Shown here piece after piece: positions 43,722 through 52,146 of a DNA stretch of 64,000 nt. Both the position numbers and the translations under genes were made by a program. The stretch is from Cellulosimicrobium funkei (GTDB lineage: Bacteria > Actinomycetota > Actinomycetes > Actinomycetales > Cellulomonadaceae). The notes under the pieces are model-generated. The model was not told the origin of the DNA, made no database searches, and saw nothing but the letters and a program-made list of their open reading frames with translations. The DNA lies in contig NZ_JNBQ01000012.1 in assembly GCF_001019615.1 (NCBI RefSeq), positions 25,690-89,689 on the forward strand. Reading direction: 5' to 3'. The number at the start of each line of letters is the position of its first letter. Position 1 is the first letter of the stretch.

Positions 43722-44780
43722 TCAGGCGGTGGGCGCACCCGTCGCCGGGGCGGCGCCCGTGGAGTCGCGGACGATGAGCTCCGGCTGGAACAGCAGCTCG
43801 GAGCGCGGAGCGCGCTCGCCGGCGATCTCGGTGAGCAGCGCGCTCACCGCGGCGTGCGCCATGGCGTTCACGGGCTGGCGCACCGTGGTCAGGGGCGGGT
43901 CGGTGAACGCGATGAGGGGCGAGTCGTCGTAGCCGAGCACCGACACGTCCTGCGGCACGCGCAGCCCACGTGAACGCGCGGCGCGGATCGCGCCGAGCGC
44001 CATGAGGTCGGAGCCGCAGACGATCGCGGTGTGGCCCGCGTCGATGAGCTCGCCGCCCGCCGCCTGGCCGCCCTCGACGGTGTACAGGGTGACGACGACG
44101 TGCTGCGCCGCCTCGGACTCGTCGGCGACGAGCCCGTGCCGCACGAGCGACTCGGCGAAGCTCGCGAGCTTGCGCTGGGCGGGGACGAACCGGTCCGGCC
44201 CGATCGCGAGCCCGATGCTGCGGTGGCCGAGCGAGACGAGGTGGCGCACCGACAGCTCGACGCTCGCGACGTCGTCGGGCGAGACGAACGGCGCGTCGAT
44301 GCCCTCGGCGAAGCCGTTCACCAGCACGATCGGGATGCCGCGGCTGCGCAGGCGCTCGTAGCGCTCGTGGCTCGCCTGGGTGTCGGCGTGCAGGCCGGAG
44401 ACGAAGACGATGCCGTCGACCGCGTGGTCCATGAGCATGTCGACGTAGTCGTCCTCGGTCGTGCCGCCGGGCGACTGCGTGCACAGCAGCGGCGTGTACC
44501 CGTGCTCCGACAGGAGCGACTCGATCGTCTGGGCGAACGCCGGGAAGACGGGGTTCGTCAGCTCGGGGACGACGAGGCCGACGAGGCCGGCCGAGCGGGT
44601 GCGCAGCGTCGAGGGGCGTTCGTAGCCCAGCACGTCGAGCGCGGCGAGGACCGCCTGGCGGGTCTCGCTCGCGACGCCGGGCTTCCCGTTGAGGACGCGC
44701 GAGACCGTCGCGGTGGAGACGCCGGCCTGGGCGGCGAGATCGCTGAGACGGGTGCGCACATGGGGAAGCGTAGGGGACAC
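43722..44780 (-). CDS. LacI family repressor of the maltodextrin locus
   Basis: 352 residues: N-terminal HTH (RTRLSDLAAQAGVSTATVSRVLNGKPGVASETRQAVLAALDVLGYERPS) with the hinge, then the periplasmic-binding-like sensor domain (GLVGLVVPELTNPVFPAFAQTIE ... GIVFVSG ... GSDLMALGAIRAARSRGLRVPQDVSVLGYDDSPLIAFTDPPLTTVRQP). GTG 44780 has GAGGAGG 4 nt upstream. The gene lies between its likely targets: divergent to the transporter operon and upstream of the GH13 gene. The ligand is probably maltose, maltodextrin or glucose-related; this is inferred. Confidence 0.93.
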   Translation of the reverse strand: MSPTLPHVRTRLSDLAAQAGVSTATVSRVLNGKPGVASETRQAVLAALDVLGYERPSTLRTRSAGLVGLVVPELTNPVFPAFAQTIESLLSEHGYTPLLCTQSPGGTTEDDYVDMLMDHAVDGIVFVSGLHADTQASHERYERLRSRGIPIVLVNGFAEGIDAPFVSPDDVASVELSVRHLVSLGHRSIGLAIGPDRFVPAQRKLASFAESLVRHGLVADESEAAQHVVVTLYTVEGGQAAGGELIDAGHTAIVCGSDLMALGAIRAARSRGLRVPQDVSVLGYDDSPLIAFTDPPLTTVRQPVNAMAHAAVSALLTEIAGERAPRSELLFQPELIVRDSTGAAPATGAPTA

Positions 44781-44883
44781 CGGACCTCCTCGTCCTGGTC
44801 GTCCGACCGGCGAGCCGCGAATCTCCGTACGGAGGCGCGGACCCGTCGGCCGGGGGAGGCGGGGCGGGCGCCGGTCGGCGCCC

Positions 44884-44921
44884 TGCAAAGCGTTGCATGA
44901 AAGTTACCGCAACGACTTGCA
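44884..44921. promoter_or_regulatory. Two LacI-type operators in the malE promoter region
   Basis: TGCAAAGCGTTGCA (44884-44897) and CGCAACGACTTGCA (44908-44921). The second read on the other strand is TGCAAGTCGTTGCG, so both fit TGCAANNCGTTGC. Centres are 24 bp apart. The second overlaps the -35. Confidence 0.75.
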
Positions 44922-44946
44922 TCCGTGCCACCTCGCGCTCTACCGT
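44917..44946 (+). promoter_or_regulatory. Promoter of the malE operon
   Basis: TTGCAT (44917-44922) and TACCGT (44941-44946), spacing 18; about 75 nt of leader before ATG 45024. Confidence 0.6.
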
Positions 44947-45023
44947 CGTCGCATCAGGGCCCACGGTCGGTGCGAACCGACGTCGGCCACCACCGCACTG
45001 CAACATGCTGGGAGTGACCACTG

Positions 45024-46256
45024 ATGCGACGGAGCATCCTTCTTGCCGCCGCGCTGACCACGACGTTGGCGCTGGCCGCCTGCTCGTCCGGCGGCTCGGG
45101 AGACGAGAGCACCGACGAGCCGAGCGCCGAGGACACCTCCGGTGGCGGCACGCTCACCGTCTGGGTCGACGAGACCCGCCAGGACGCCGTGACCGCGGCA
45201 GCGGAGTCCTTCGAGACCGAGACGGGGACGACCGTCGAGGTCGTCCTCAAGAACTTCGAGGACATCCGCGCTGACTTCCTCGCGCAGGTCCCGACGGGCG
45301 AGGGCCCCGACATCACGGTCGGCGCGCACGACTGGCTCGGCGAGCTCACGACGAACGGCGTCGTGGCGCCGCTCGAGCTCGGCGACAAGGCCGCCGAGTT
45401 CGAGGACGTCTCGATCCAGGCGTTCACGCAGGACGGCCAGGTCTACGGCCTGCCCTACGCGATCGAGAACATCGCCCTGATCCGCAACACCGCCCTCGCG
45501 CCGGAGGCGCCCGCCACGTGGGACGAGGCCGTCGCCGCCGGCCAGGCCGCGGGGACGCAGTTCCCGATCCTGGTCCAGTCGGACGGTGACAAGGGCGACC
45601 CGTACACCCACTACCCGTTCCAGACGTCGTTCGGCGCCCCCGTCTTCACGCAGAACGAGGACGGCAGCTACACGTCGGAGCTCGCGATGGGCGGCCCCGA
45701 GGGCCAGGCATTCGCGGAGTGGCTCGGCGCCCAGGGCGCGGCCGGCGTGCTCAGCCAGGACACCACGTACGACATCGCCGTCGAGGCGTTCAAGAACGGC
45801 CAGTCCCCGTTCATCGTCGGCGGCCCGTGGATGATCGACTCGTTCGAGGGCATGGACCTGTCGATCGACCCGATCCCGACCGCGGGCGGGCAGCCCGCGC
45901 AGCCGTTCGTCGGCGTCCAGGGCTTCTACCTCAGCGCCGAGAGCAAGAACGCGATCGTCGCGAACGACTTCCTCGTCAACTTCCTCTCGACCGAGGAGGC
46001 GCAGCTCGCGCTCTACCAGGCAGGCAACCGTCCGCCGGCGCTGACGGTCGCGGCCGACTCCGCCTCGGCAGGCGACCCGATCGTCGCGGGCTTCCGGGCC
46101 GTCGGTGCCGAGGCCGTGCCGATGCCCTCGATCCCCGAGATGGCGTCCGTCTGGAGCTTCTGGGGCGTCACGGAGGCCGCGATCGTCAGCGGTGCTGACC
46201 CCGTCCCCACCTGGGACAAGATGATCGCCGACATCCAGGGCGCGATGGACTCCTGA
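45024..46256 (+). CDS. malE: Maltose/maltodextrin-binding lipoprotein
   Basis: 410-residue extracellular solute-binding lipoprotein of the CUT1 family. Signal peptide MRRSILLAAALTTTLALAAC with lipobox LAAC (Cys20), a Ser/Glu/Asp linker, then the MalE fold: TLTVWVDETRQDAVTAAAESFE, GEGPDITVGAHDWLGELTTNGVVAPL, QVYGLPYAIENIALIRNT, GGPWMIDSF and VGVQGFYLSAESKN. MalE-type aromatic positions suggest maltodextrin over other sugars, supported by the GH13 neighbours. GGGAG lies 9 nt before the ATG. Confidence 0.93.
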   Translation: MRRSILLAAALTTTLALAACSSGGSGDESTDEPSAEDTSGGGTLTVWVDETRQDAVTAAAESFETETGTTVEVVLKNFEDIRADFLAQVPTGEGPDITVGAHDWLGELTTNGVVAPLELGDKAAEFEDVSIQAFTQDGQVYGLPYAIENIALIRNTALAPEAPATWDEAVAAGQAAGTQFPILVQSDGDKGDPYTHYPFQTSFGAPVFTQNEDGSYTSELAMGGPEGQAFAEWLGAQGAAGVLSQDTTYDIAVEAFKNGQSPFIVGGPWMIDSFEGMDLSIDPIPTAGGQPAQPFVGVQGFYLSAESKNAIVANDFLVNFLSTEEAQLALYQAGNRPPALTVAADSASAGDPIVAGFRAVGAEAVPMPSIPEMASVWSFWGVTEAAIVSGADPVPTWDKMIADIQGAMDS

Positions 46257-46274
46257 CCCGGCTCGGACCGGACC

Positions 46275-46314
46275 GCCGTCGCGGTGCGCAGGGTCACCTG
46301 CGCGCCGCGACGGC
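46275..46314 (+). promoter_or_regulatory. Strong hairpin between malE and malF
   Basis: 18-bp arms (46275-46292, 46297-46314) with one G-T wobble around a GTCA loop, plus outer CCGGACCG/CGGTCCGG pairing. It lies in the 149-nt spacer and could protect a malE-only transcript or partially terminate, giving more binding protein than permease. Confidence 0.7.
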
Positions 46315-46405
46315 GTCACCGCCGGTCCGGCACCGGCCGCGACACGGCACGACGACACACGGGACGACGCGGGACGAACCGCGTCACGACCTCGGAGGCA
46401 CCAGG

Positions 46406-48049
46406 ATGTCCGCCCCACAGACCACGACCGACGCGGAAGTCGGCCCACTCGGAACCGACGGGCCGCCGCCGCGGCGCACCCGTGGGCTGCGCGCGGCGGA
46501 CGCCTCGCACGCGCGCGACTACAGCCCCGGGTTCTTCGTCAAGCTCGCGCTCATGGCCGTCGTCGACGCGCTCGGCGTGTACGTGGTCTGGTCCGCGTGG
46601 ACCGAGGGCTCGTACGGGATCCTCGCGGCGTCCCTGGCGATGCTGGTCGTCGCGAACTGGGTGTACTTCTCGAAGCGCGCGCTGCCGCTCAAGTACATCC
46701 TTCCCGGGCTGCTCTTCCTCCTCGTCTACCAGATCTTCGTGGTCGGCTACACCGGGTACGTCGCCTTCACCAACTACGGCACCGGGCACAACGCGACCAA
46801 GGAGCAGGCGGTCTCCGCGCTGCTGATCCAGAACGAGCGCCGCGTCGAGGGCTCGCCCTCGTCGGCGCTGACCGTGGTCGAGGACGGCGACGCGCTCGGC
46901 TTCGCGGTCGTCACCGAGGACGGCGAGGTCGAGGCCGGGACGGCGGACCGGCCGCTCGACGTCGTGGACGGCGCGACGGTCGAGGACGGTCGCGCGACCG
47001 ACGTCCCCGGCTTCACCGTGCTGCCCCGCGACCAGGTGCTCCAGCGCCAGGCCGAGGTGACCGAGCTCCGCGTGCCGGTCTCGGACGACCCGGAGGACGG
47101 CTCGATCCGCACCACGGACGCGCGGACCGGCTACGTCTACACCTCGGCGCTCGAGTGGGACGCCGCGGCGGACACCATGACCGACACGACGACCGGGACC
47201 GTCTACACCCCGAACGACGAGGGCCAGTTCGAGGCTCCCGACGGCTCGACCCTCGCGGTCGGGTGGCGCGTGCCCGTCGGCTTCGACAACTTCGTCACCG
47301 CGTTCTCCGACGCCCGCTACGCGCAGCCGTTCGTCAAGATCCTCGTGTGGACGTTCGTCTTCGCGATCGGCTCGGTCGTCACGACGTTCCTGCTCGGCCT
47401 CTTCCTCGCGATCGTCTTCAACGACACGCGGATGCGCGGGCGCAAGGTCTACCGGACGCTCATGATCCTGCCGTACGCGATCCCGGGGTTCCTCGCCGCG
47501 CTGCTGTGGTCCGGCCTGCTCAACACGCGGTTCGGGTTCGTCAACGAGGTGATCCTCGGCGGCGCGCACATCCCGTGGCTCACGGACCCGTGGCTCGCGA
47601 AACTCTCGGTGCTCGGCGTGAACCTGTGGCTGGGCTTCCCCTACATGTTCCTGATCTGCACGGGCGCGCTGCAGTCCCTGCCGTCCGACGTCATGGAGGC
47701 CGCGAAGATCGACGGCGCGGGCCGCTGGACCACGTGGCGCGCGATCACGCTGCCGCTCCTGCTCATCGCGACCGCGCCGCTGCTCATCTCGTCGTTCGCC
47801 TTCAACTTCAACAACTTCACGCTCATCTACATGCTCACAGGAGGCGGTCCACGCTTCGCGGACGCGTCGGTCCCGCTGGGGCACACCGACATCCTCATCT
47901 CGATGGTGTACTCGATCTCCGGCGTCGACGGCTCGGCGCAGAAGGACTTCGGGCTCGCGAGCGCCCTGTCGATCGTCATCTTCGTCATCGTGGGGACGAT
48001 CTCGGCCATCGCCTTCCGCAGCACGCGCAAGTTCGAGGAGATCAGCTGA
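46406..48049 (+). CDS. malF: Maltodextrin ABC permease MalF, long periplasmic loop
   Basis: 547 residues, with about eight membrane helices. Three spans at ~45-120 precede an extracytoplasmic loop of ~180 residues (~122-300) of beta-rich sequence, comparable to the MalF P2 loop that contacts MalE in enteric bacteria. The permease core follows (ILVWTFVFAIGSVVTTFLLGLFLAIVF) with the EAA-type motif DVMEAAKIDGAGRWTTWRAITLPLL facing the ATPase. A GGAGG tract is near the ATG at 46406. Coupled to malG (stop then 1 nt to ATG). Confidence 0.94.
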   Translation: MSAPQTTTDAEVGPLGTDGPPPRRTRGLRAADASHARDYSPGFFVKLALMAVVDALGVYVVWSAWTEGSYGILAASLAMLVVANWVYFSKRALPLKYILPGLLFLLVYQIFVVGYTGYVAFTNYGTGHNATKEQAVSALLIQNERRVEGSPSSALTVVEDGDALGFAVVTEDGEVEAGTADRPLDVVDGATVEDGRATDVPGFTVLPRDQVLQRQAEVTELRVPVSDDPEDGSIRTTDARTGYVYTSALEWDAAADTMTDTTTGTVYTPNDEGQFEAPDGSTLAVGWRVPVGFDNFVTAFSDARYAQPFVKILVWTFVFAIGSVVTTFLLGLFLAIVFNDTRMRGRKVYRTLMILPYAIPGFLAALLWSGLLNTRFGFVNEVILGGAHIPWLTDPWLAKLSVLGVNLWLGFPYMFLICTGALQSLPSDVMEAAKIDGAGRWTTWRAITLPLLLIATAPLLISSFAFNFNNFTLIYMLTGGGPRFADASVPLGHTDILISMVYSISGVDGSAQKDFGLASALSIVIFVIVGTISAIAFRSTRKFEEIS

Positions 48050-48050
48050 C

Positions 48051-48968
48051 ATGGCGACCACCCAGGCACCCCCCGTCGTCGACGGTCGGCCCGTCCCGTC
48101 CTCGGCCTCGCGGACCCGCATGAAGCCGGGCCGCTGGTTCTCCGAGCTCGGCTGGCGGCACGTCGTCGGCGTGATCGCCGTCGTCTACGCGGCGTTCCCG
48201 CTCGTGTACGTCCTCTCCGCGTCGCTCTCGGAGAACGGGACCCTCACCGGCTCCAACACGTTGTTCTCCGACGTGAGCGGCGCGAACTACGCCGAGCTCG
48301 GCACCACCATGTTCTGGACGTGGATGGGCAACACCCTCGTCATCGCGATCGCGACGTCCGTCGGCACGGTGCTCATGGGAGCGGCTGCCGCCTACGCGTT
48401 CTCGCGGTTCCGGTTCGCCGGACGCCGTGCGGGACTGACGTCGCTGCTCATCGTCCAGATGTTCCCGCAGATGCTCGCGTTCGTGGCGATCTTCCTGCTG
48501 CTCATCGGGCTCGGGAACGTCGTCCCGATCCTCGGCCTGAACAGCAAGATCGCCCTCATCGCCGTGTACCTGGGCGGCGCGCTCGGCGTGAACACGTTCC
48601 TCATGTACGGGTTCTTCAACACGGTCCCGCGCGAGCTCGACGAGGCCGCCAAGATCGACGGTGCCACGCACTCGCAGATCTACTGGACGATCATCCTGCG
48701 CCTGGTGGCGCCGATCCTCGCGGTCGTCGCGCTGCTCTCGTTCATCAGCACGTTCGGCGAGTTCATCATCGCGCGCATCGTTCTGACGTCGGAGCGCAAC
48801 TGGACGCTCGCCGTCGGGCTCTACGGGTGGGTGTCGTCGCTCAAGGAGGCGAACTGGGGCCTGTTCACGGCCGGCGCCGTGATCTCCGCGCTGCCTGTGC
48901 TCGCGCTGTTCCTCTACCTCCAGAAGTACATCGTCGGCGGGCTCACCGCCGGTTCCGTGAAGGGCTGA
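48051..48968 (+). CDS. malG: Maltodextrin ABC permease MalG
   Basis: 305 residues, six membrane helices. Typical segments are HVVGVIAVVYAAFPLVYVLSASLS, GNTLVIAIATSVGTVLMGAAAAYAFSRFRF, the EAA motif ELDEAAKIDGATHSQIYWTIILRLVAP, and NWTLAVGLYGWVSS with a C-terminal LQKYIVGGLTAGSVKG. It forms a heterodimer with MalF. No ATPase gene is present, so the pair must use a shared MsiK-like ATPase encoded elsewhere. Confidence 0.95.
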   Translation: MATTQAPPVVDGRPVPSSASRTRMKPGRWFSELGWRHVVGVIAVVYAAFPLVYVLSASLSENGTLTGSNTLFSDVSGANYAELGTTMFWTWMGNTLVIAIATSVGTVLMGAAAAYAFSRFRFAGRRAGLTSLLIVQMFPQMLAFVAIFLLLIGLGNVVPILGLNSKIALIAVYLGGALGVNTFLMYGFFNTVPRELDEAAKIDGATHSQIYWTIILRLVAPILAVVALLSFISTFGEFIIARIVLTSERNWTLAVGLYGWVSSLKEANWGLFTAGAVISALPVLALFLYLQKYIVGGLTAGSVKG

Positions 48969-48972
48969 CCGC

Positions 48973-50802
48973 GTGCGCGACGTCGCGACCCCCGTCCCGC
49001 ACCACGACGGCTCGGCGCTGTACGTCCCCGAGGGCGTCCCCGCCCTCGGGGACACGGTCCCCGTCCGCGTGCGCGTGCCCCGGTCGGCGGGCGTGCGCGA
49101 CGTGTGGCTGCGCACCGTGCGCGACGGCGAGCCTCGGCTCGCGCCCGCGCGGCTCGACCGCTCGGACGAGCACGAGGACTGGTACGTCGCCGAGGTGCTC
49201 GTGCACAACCCGGTGACCGGCTACCGGTTCTTCCTCGACGAGGGGGAGCGCGGGTACCGCTGGCTCAACGGCCGCGGGACGTGGGACCGCGACGTGCCCG
49301 ACGCCGCGGACTTCCGTCTCACGGTCCACGAGGGAGCACCCGCGTGGATGCGCGACGGCGTCGTGTACCAGGTCTTCCCGGACCGGTTCGCCCGCTCGGC
49401 CGGGGCGGACGGACGGCCGCTCCCGCCGTGGGCCGTCCCGGCTGCCTGGGGCGACGAGCCGCACGGCGCCGGGCCCGACGTCGGCACCCAGTACTACGGA
49501 GGCGACCTCGCCGGGGTCGAGGAGCGGCTCGACCACCTCGTCGCGCTCGGCGTCACGACCCTCTACACGACGCCCGTCTTCCCGGGCCGGTCCAACCACC
49601 GCTACGACGCGAGCACCTTCGACCACGTCGACCCGCTGCTCGGCGGCGACGCCGCCTACGCCTCGCTGATCCGCGCCGCGCACGCGCGCGGGCTGCGCGT
49701 CATGGGCGACCTCACGACCAACCACACGGGCGCCGGGCACGAGTGGTTCGCGCGGGCGCTCGCGGACCCCGGTGCGCCGGAGCGCGACTTCTACTACTGG
49801 ACCGACGGCGAGCCCGGGTACGTGGGCTGGCTCGAGCACGCGTCGCTGCCCAAGCTGTCGTACGGCTCGGCCGAGCTCGGGGCGCGCATGATCGACGGGC
49901 CCGGGTCCGTCGTCGGGCGCTACCTGCGCGAGCCGTTCGGCCTCGACGGCTGGCGGATCGACGTCGCCAACATGACCGGCCGGTTCGGCGCCGAGGACCG
50001 CACGCTCGAGGTGGCGCGGCGACTGCGCGCGACCATGCGGGCCGCGAACCCCGAGGCGGCGCTCGTCGCGGAGCACTTCCACGACGCGTCCGGCGACCTC
50101 GCGGGCGACGGCTGGCACGCGAACATGAACTACTCGGCGTTCACGCGCCCGGCGTGGACGTGGCTGTCGCCGCCGGACTCGCCCGTGCCCTACCTGGGGC
50201 TGCCGGTGCGCACGCCGCGGCGCGGGGGCCATGACGTCGTCGCGACCATGCGCGAGTTCGACGCCGTGCTGCCGTGGCGCGTCACGGCGTCACAGTGGAA
50301 CATGCTCGGCTCGCACGACACCCCGCGCCTGCGCTCGATCGTCGGCTCGCGGGAGATGGTCGAGGTCGCGGCGACGCTCCTGCTCACCTACCCCGGCACG
50401 CCGGTGATCTTCGCGGGCGACGAGGTGGGGCTCACGGGCCTCAACGGCGAGCACGCGCGCGCGACCATGCCGTGGGACGACGGCGCACGCTGGGACGCCG
50501 CGACGTTCGACCTCTACCGGGCGCTCGTCGCGGTACGGCGCGGCTCGGACGCGCTGCGCCACGGCGGCCTGCGCTGGGTGCACGTCGACGACGACGCCCT
50601 CGTCTACCTGCGCGAGACGCCCGACGAGCGCGTGCTCGTCGCGCTCGCCCGCGGGCCGTGGGACGGCGTCACGCTGCACCCCGCGCTCGTGGGGCCGGGC
50701 GGGGTGGAGAGGCTGCACGGCTCGCTCGATCTCTCCCGGCACGACGGCGGCGCGCGGCTCGCGGGCGACGGCCCGGCCGTCGGGGTGTGGCGCCTGGGCT
50801 GA
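48973..50802 (+). CDS. Intracellular GH13 amylase (neopullulanase/maltogenic amylase-like)
   Basis: 609 residues, no signal peptide. N-terminal ~120 residues are a beta domain reminiscent of CBM34 of cyclomaltodextrinases. GH13 motifs: GVVYQVFPDRFARS, TTLYTTPVFPGRSNHRYDASTFDHVDPLLGG, MGDLTTNHTG, nucleophile GWRIDVANMTGR (Asp ~329), acid/base ALVAEHFHD (Glu ~368) and MLGSHDTPRL. It should shorten imported maltodextrins before the glucosidase acts. GTG at 48973 lies 4 nt after the malG stop, so it is the last operon gene. Confidence 0.92.
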   Translation: MRDVATPVPHHDGSALYVPEGVPALGDTVPVRVRVPRSAGVRDVWLRTVRDGEPRLAPARLDRSDEHEDWYVAEVLVHNPVTGYRFFLDEGERGYRWLNGRGTWDRDVPDAADFRLTVHEGAPAWMRDGVVYQVFPDRFARSAGADGRPLPPWAVPAAWGDEPHGAGPDVGTQYYGGDLAGVEERLDHLVALGVTTLYTTPVFPGRSNHRYDASTFDHVDPLLGGDAAYASLIRAAHARGLRVMGDLTTNHTGAGHEWFARALADPGAPERDFYYWTDGEPGYVGWLEHASLPKLSYGSAELGARMIDGPGSVVGRYLREPFGLDGWRIDVANMTGRFGAEDRTLEVARRLRATMRAANPEAALVAEHFHDASGDLAGDGWHANMNYSAFTRPAWTWLSPPDSPVPYLGLPVRTPRRGGHDVVATMREFDAVLPWRVTASQWNMLGSHDTPRLRSIVGSREMVEVAATLLLTYPGTPVIFAGDEVGLTGLNGEHARATMPWDDGARWDAATFDLYRALVAVRRGSDALRHGGLRWVHVDDDALVYLRETPDERVLVALARGPWDGVTLHPALVGPGGVERLHGSLDLSRHDGGARLAGDGPAVGVWRLG

Positions 50803-50806
50803 GCGC

Positions 50807-51238
50807 TCAGCGGAAGAGGTGCGCGACCTGGCGCACGGCGTCGTCGTACTGCGCGCGGTCGAAGGCGAACGCGCCGAGCGCGGAGTAGTCCCACTCGGGC
50901 CGGAACGGCTGGGTGAGGTCGCGCCAGACGACGGTCGTCGCGTCGGCGTCGACCGTCACCTCGAACGGCCAGCACCCGGCCTCGTGGCAGTCGCACGCGA
51001 GGACCCACGCGTGCCCGCCCGACGGCGTCCGCCCGCGGCCATACCACTGGTGCGCGGCGTCGCCGTAGCGGAAGAACGCGGGGACGAGCCCCCCGTACGC
51101 ACCCGCGGGGGAGTAGCCGCGCGCCGACTCGTGCCGTCCGACGAGGTCGACGAGCGAGCGGCCGTCGACGTACGGGACGACCTCGACCAGGCCGTCGACG
51201 GTGACGGCCCGCAGCTCGAGCGCGTGCGCTGCACCCAT
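50807..51238 (-). CDS. Conserved hypothetical protein with C-x-C-x4-C motif
   Basis: 143 residues, ATG 51238. No membrane span or signal. Seen features: [50 protein letters not shown] and [41 protein letters not shown]. The CDCHEAGC cluster could hold a metal. The composition is that of a real protein and the type is common in actinobacteria, but I cannot name a function. It is convergent with the amylase gene (4 bp apart) and divergent from the phosphoesterase. Confidence 0.75.
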   Translation of the reverse strand: MGAAHALELRAVTVDGLVEVVPYVDGRSLVDLVGRHESARGYSPAGAYGGLVPAFFRYGDAAHQWYGRGRTPSGGHAWVLACDCHEAGCWPFEVTVDADATTVVWRDLTQPFRPEWDYSALGAFAFDRAQYDDAVRQVAHLFR

Positions 51239-51361
51239 GTGCGCGAGGCTACGCCCCAGCAGGCCGGCGCGCTGCCGAGACGGGAGCTCTCGCCCCCGAG
51301 CGGCTCGGACCGAGGGCCGGAGCTCCTTCTCGGGGCGGCGCCGCCGTGGCAGGATCGCGGC

Positions 51362-52123
51362 GTGACCGTCGAGCGCCTCGCGATCCTGTCGGACGTCCAC
51401 GGCAACGTGTCCGCGCTCGACGCGGTCCTCGCCGACGCGCGGTCCCGCGGCGTGACGACGTTCGTCAACCTCGGCGACATGGTCGGCAAGGGCCCGCGCG
51501 GGCGGGCGGTGGTCGACCGGTGCCGGGAGGTGTGCGCGGTGAGCGTGCGCGGCAACTGGGAGGACTTCCTGCCCCGGACGCCCGACGACGGCCTGCCCGA
51601 GCAGGTGTGGTGGCGCGACGAGCTGCGCGCGGACCAGCGGGACTGGTTCGGCACGCTCCCGCTCAGCCACGACCTGCTCCTGAGCGGTCGGCGCGTGCGC
51701 CTCTTCCACGCCTCGGCCGCGTCCGTGCACACCAAGGTGCACCACCAGCACACGCCCGAGGAGTTCTCCGACATGTTTGCCGCGACCGACCTGACCGGTC
51801 CTGGCCCCGTGCCCACCGTCGTGGGGTACGGCGACATCCACGACGCCTACGTCGAGACGCACCGCGGCCGCACGCTGTTCAACACCGGCAGCGTCGGCAA
51901 CCCGCTCGACGAGCCGACCCCGGTCTACGCGATCCTCGAGGGCGTGCCCGGCTCGCCCGACCCGGCGCCCCTCGCGATCCAGCACGTGCGCGTGCCGTAC
52001 GACGTCGAGGCGGAGATCGCCGTCGCCTACGACGTCGGCATGCCCGAGGCCGACGCGTGGGCGGGCGAGCTGCGCACCGGCGTCTACCGCGGCCTCGCGG
52101 ACCCGGCTGCCGCCGCGTCCTGA
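51362..52123 (+). CDS. Calcineurin-like metallophosphoesterase (YfcE/MJ0936-like)
   Basis: 253 residues. [16 protein letters not shown] (first metal motif), [14 protein letters not shown] (second), VRGNWEDFL (in place of GNHD), LFHASA and [11 protein letters not shown] (in place of the usual GHTH), then [20 protein letters not shown]. Two metal ions should be bound; the GDIH variant leaves one His. GTG 51362 lies 6 nt after CAGGAT, consistent with a leaderless start. The substrate is unknown (phosphodiester). Confidence 0.88.
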   Translation: MTVERLAILSDVHGNVSALDAVLADARSRGVTTFVNLGDMVGKGPRGRAVVDRCREVCAVSVRGNWEDFLPRTPDDGLPEQVWWRDELRADQRDWFGTLPLSHDLLLSGRRVRLFHASAASVHTKVHHQHTPEEFSDMFAATDLTGPGPVPTVVGYGDIHDAYVETHRGRTLFNTGSVGNPLDEPTPVYAILEGVPGSPDPAPLAIQHVRVPYDVEAEIAVAYDVGMPEADAWAGELRTGVYRGLADPAAAAS

Positions 52124-52133
52124 CCGGCGTCGT

Positions 52134-52139
52134 TACGCT
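52134..52139 (+). promoter_or_regulatory. -10 of leaderless dgt
   Basis: TACGCT, ending 7 nt before GTG 52147. Confidence 0.5.
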
Positions 52140-52146
52140 GGGGCCC

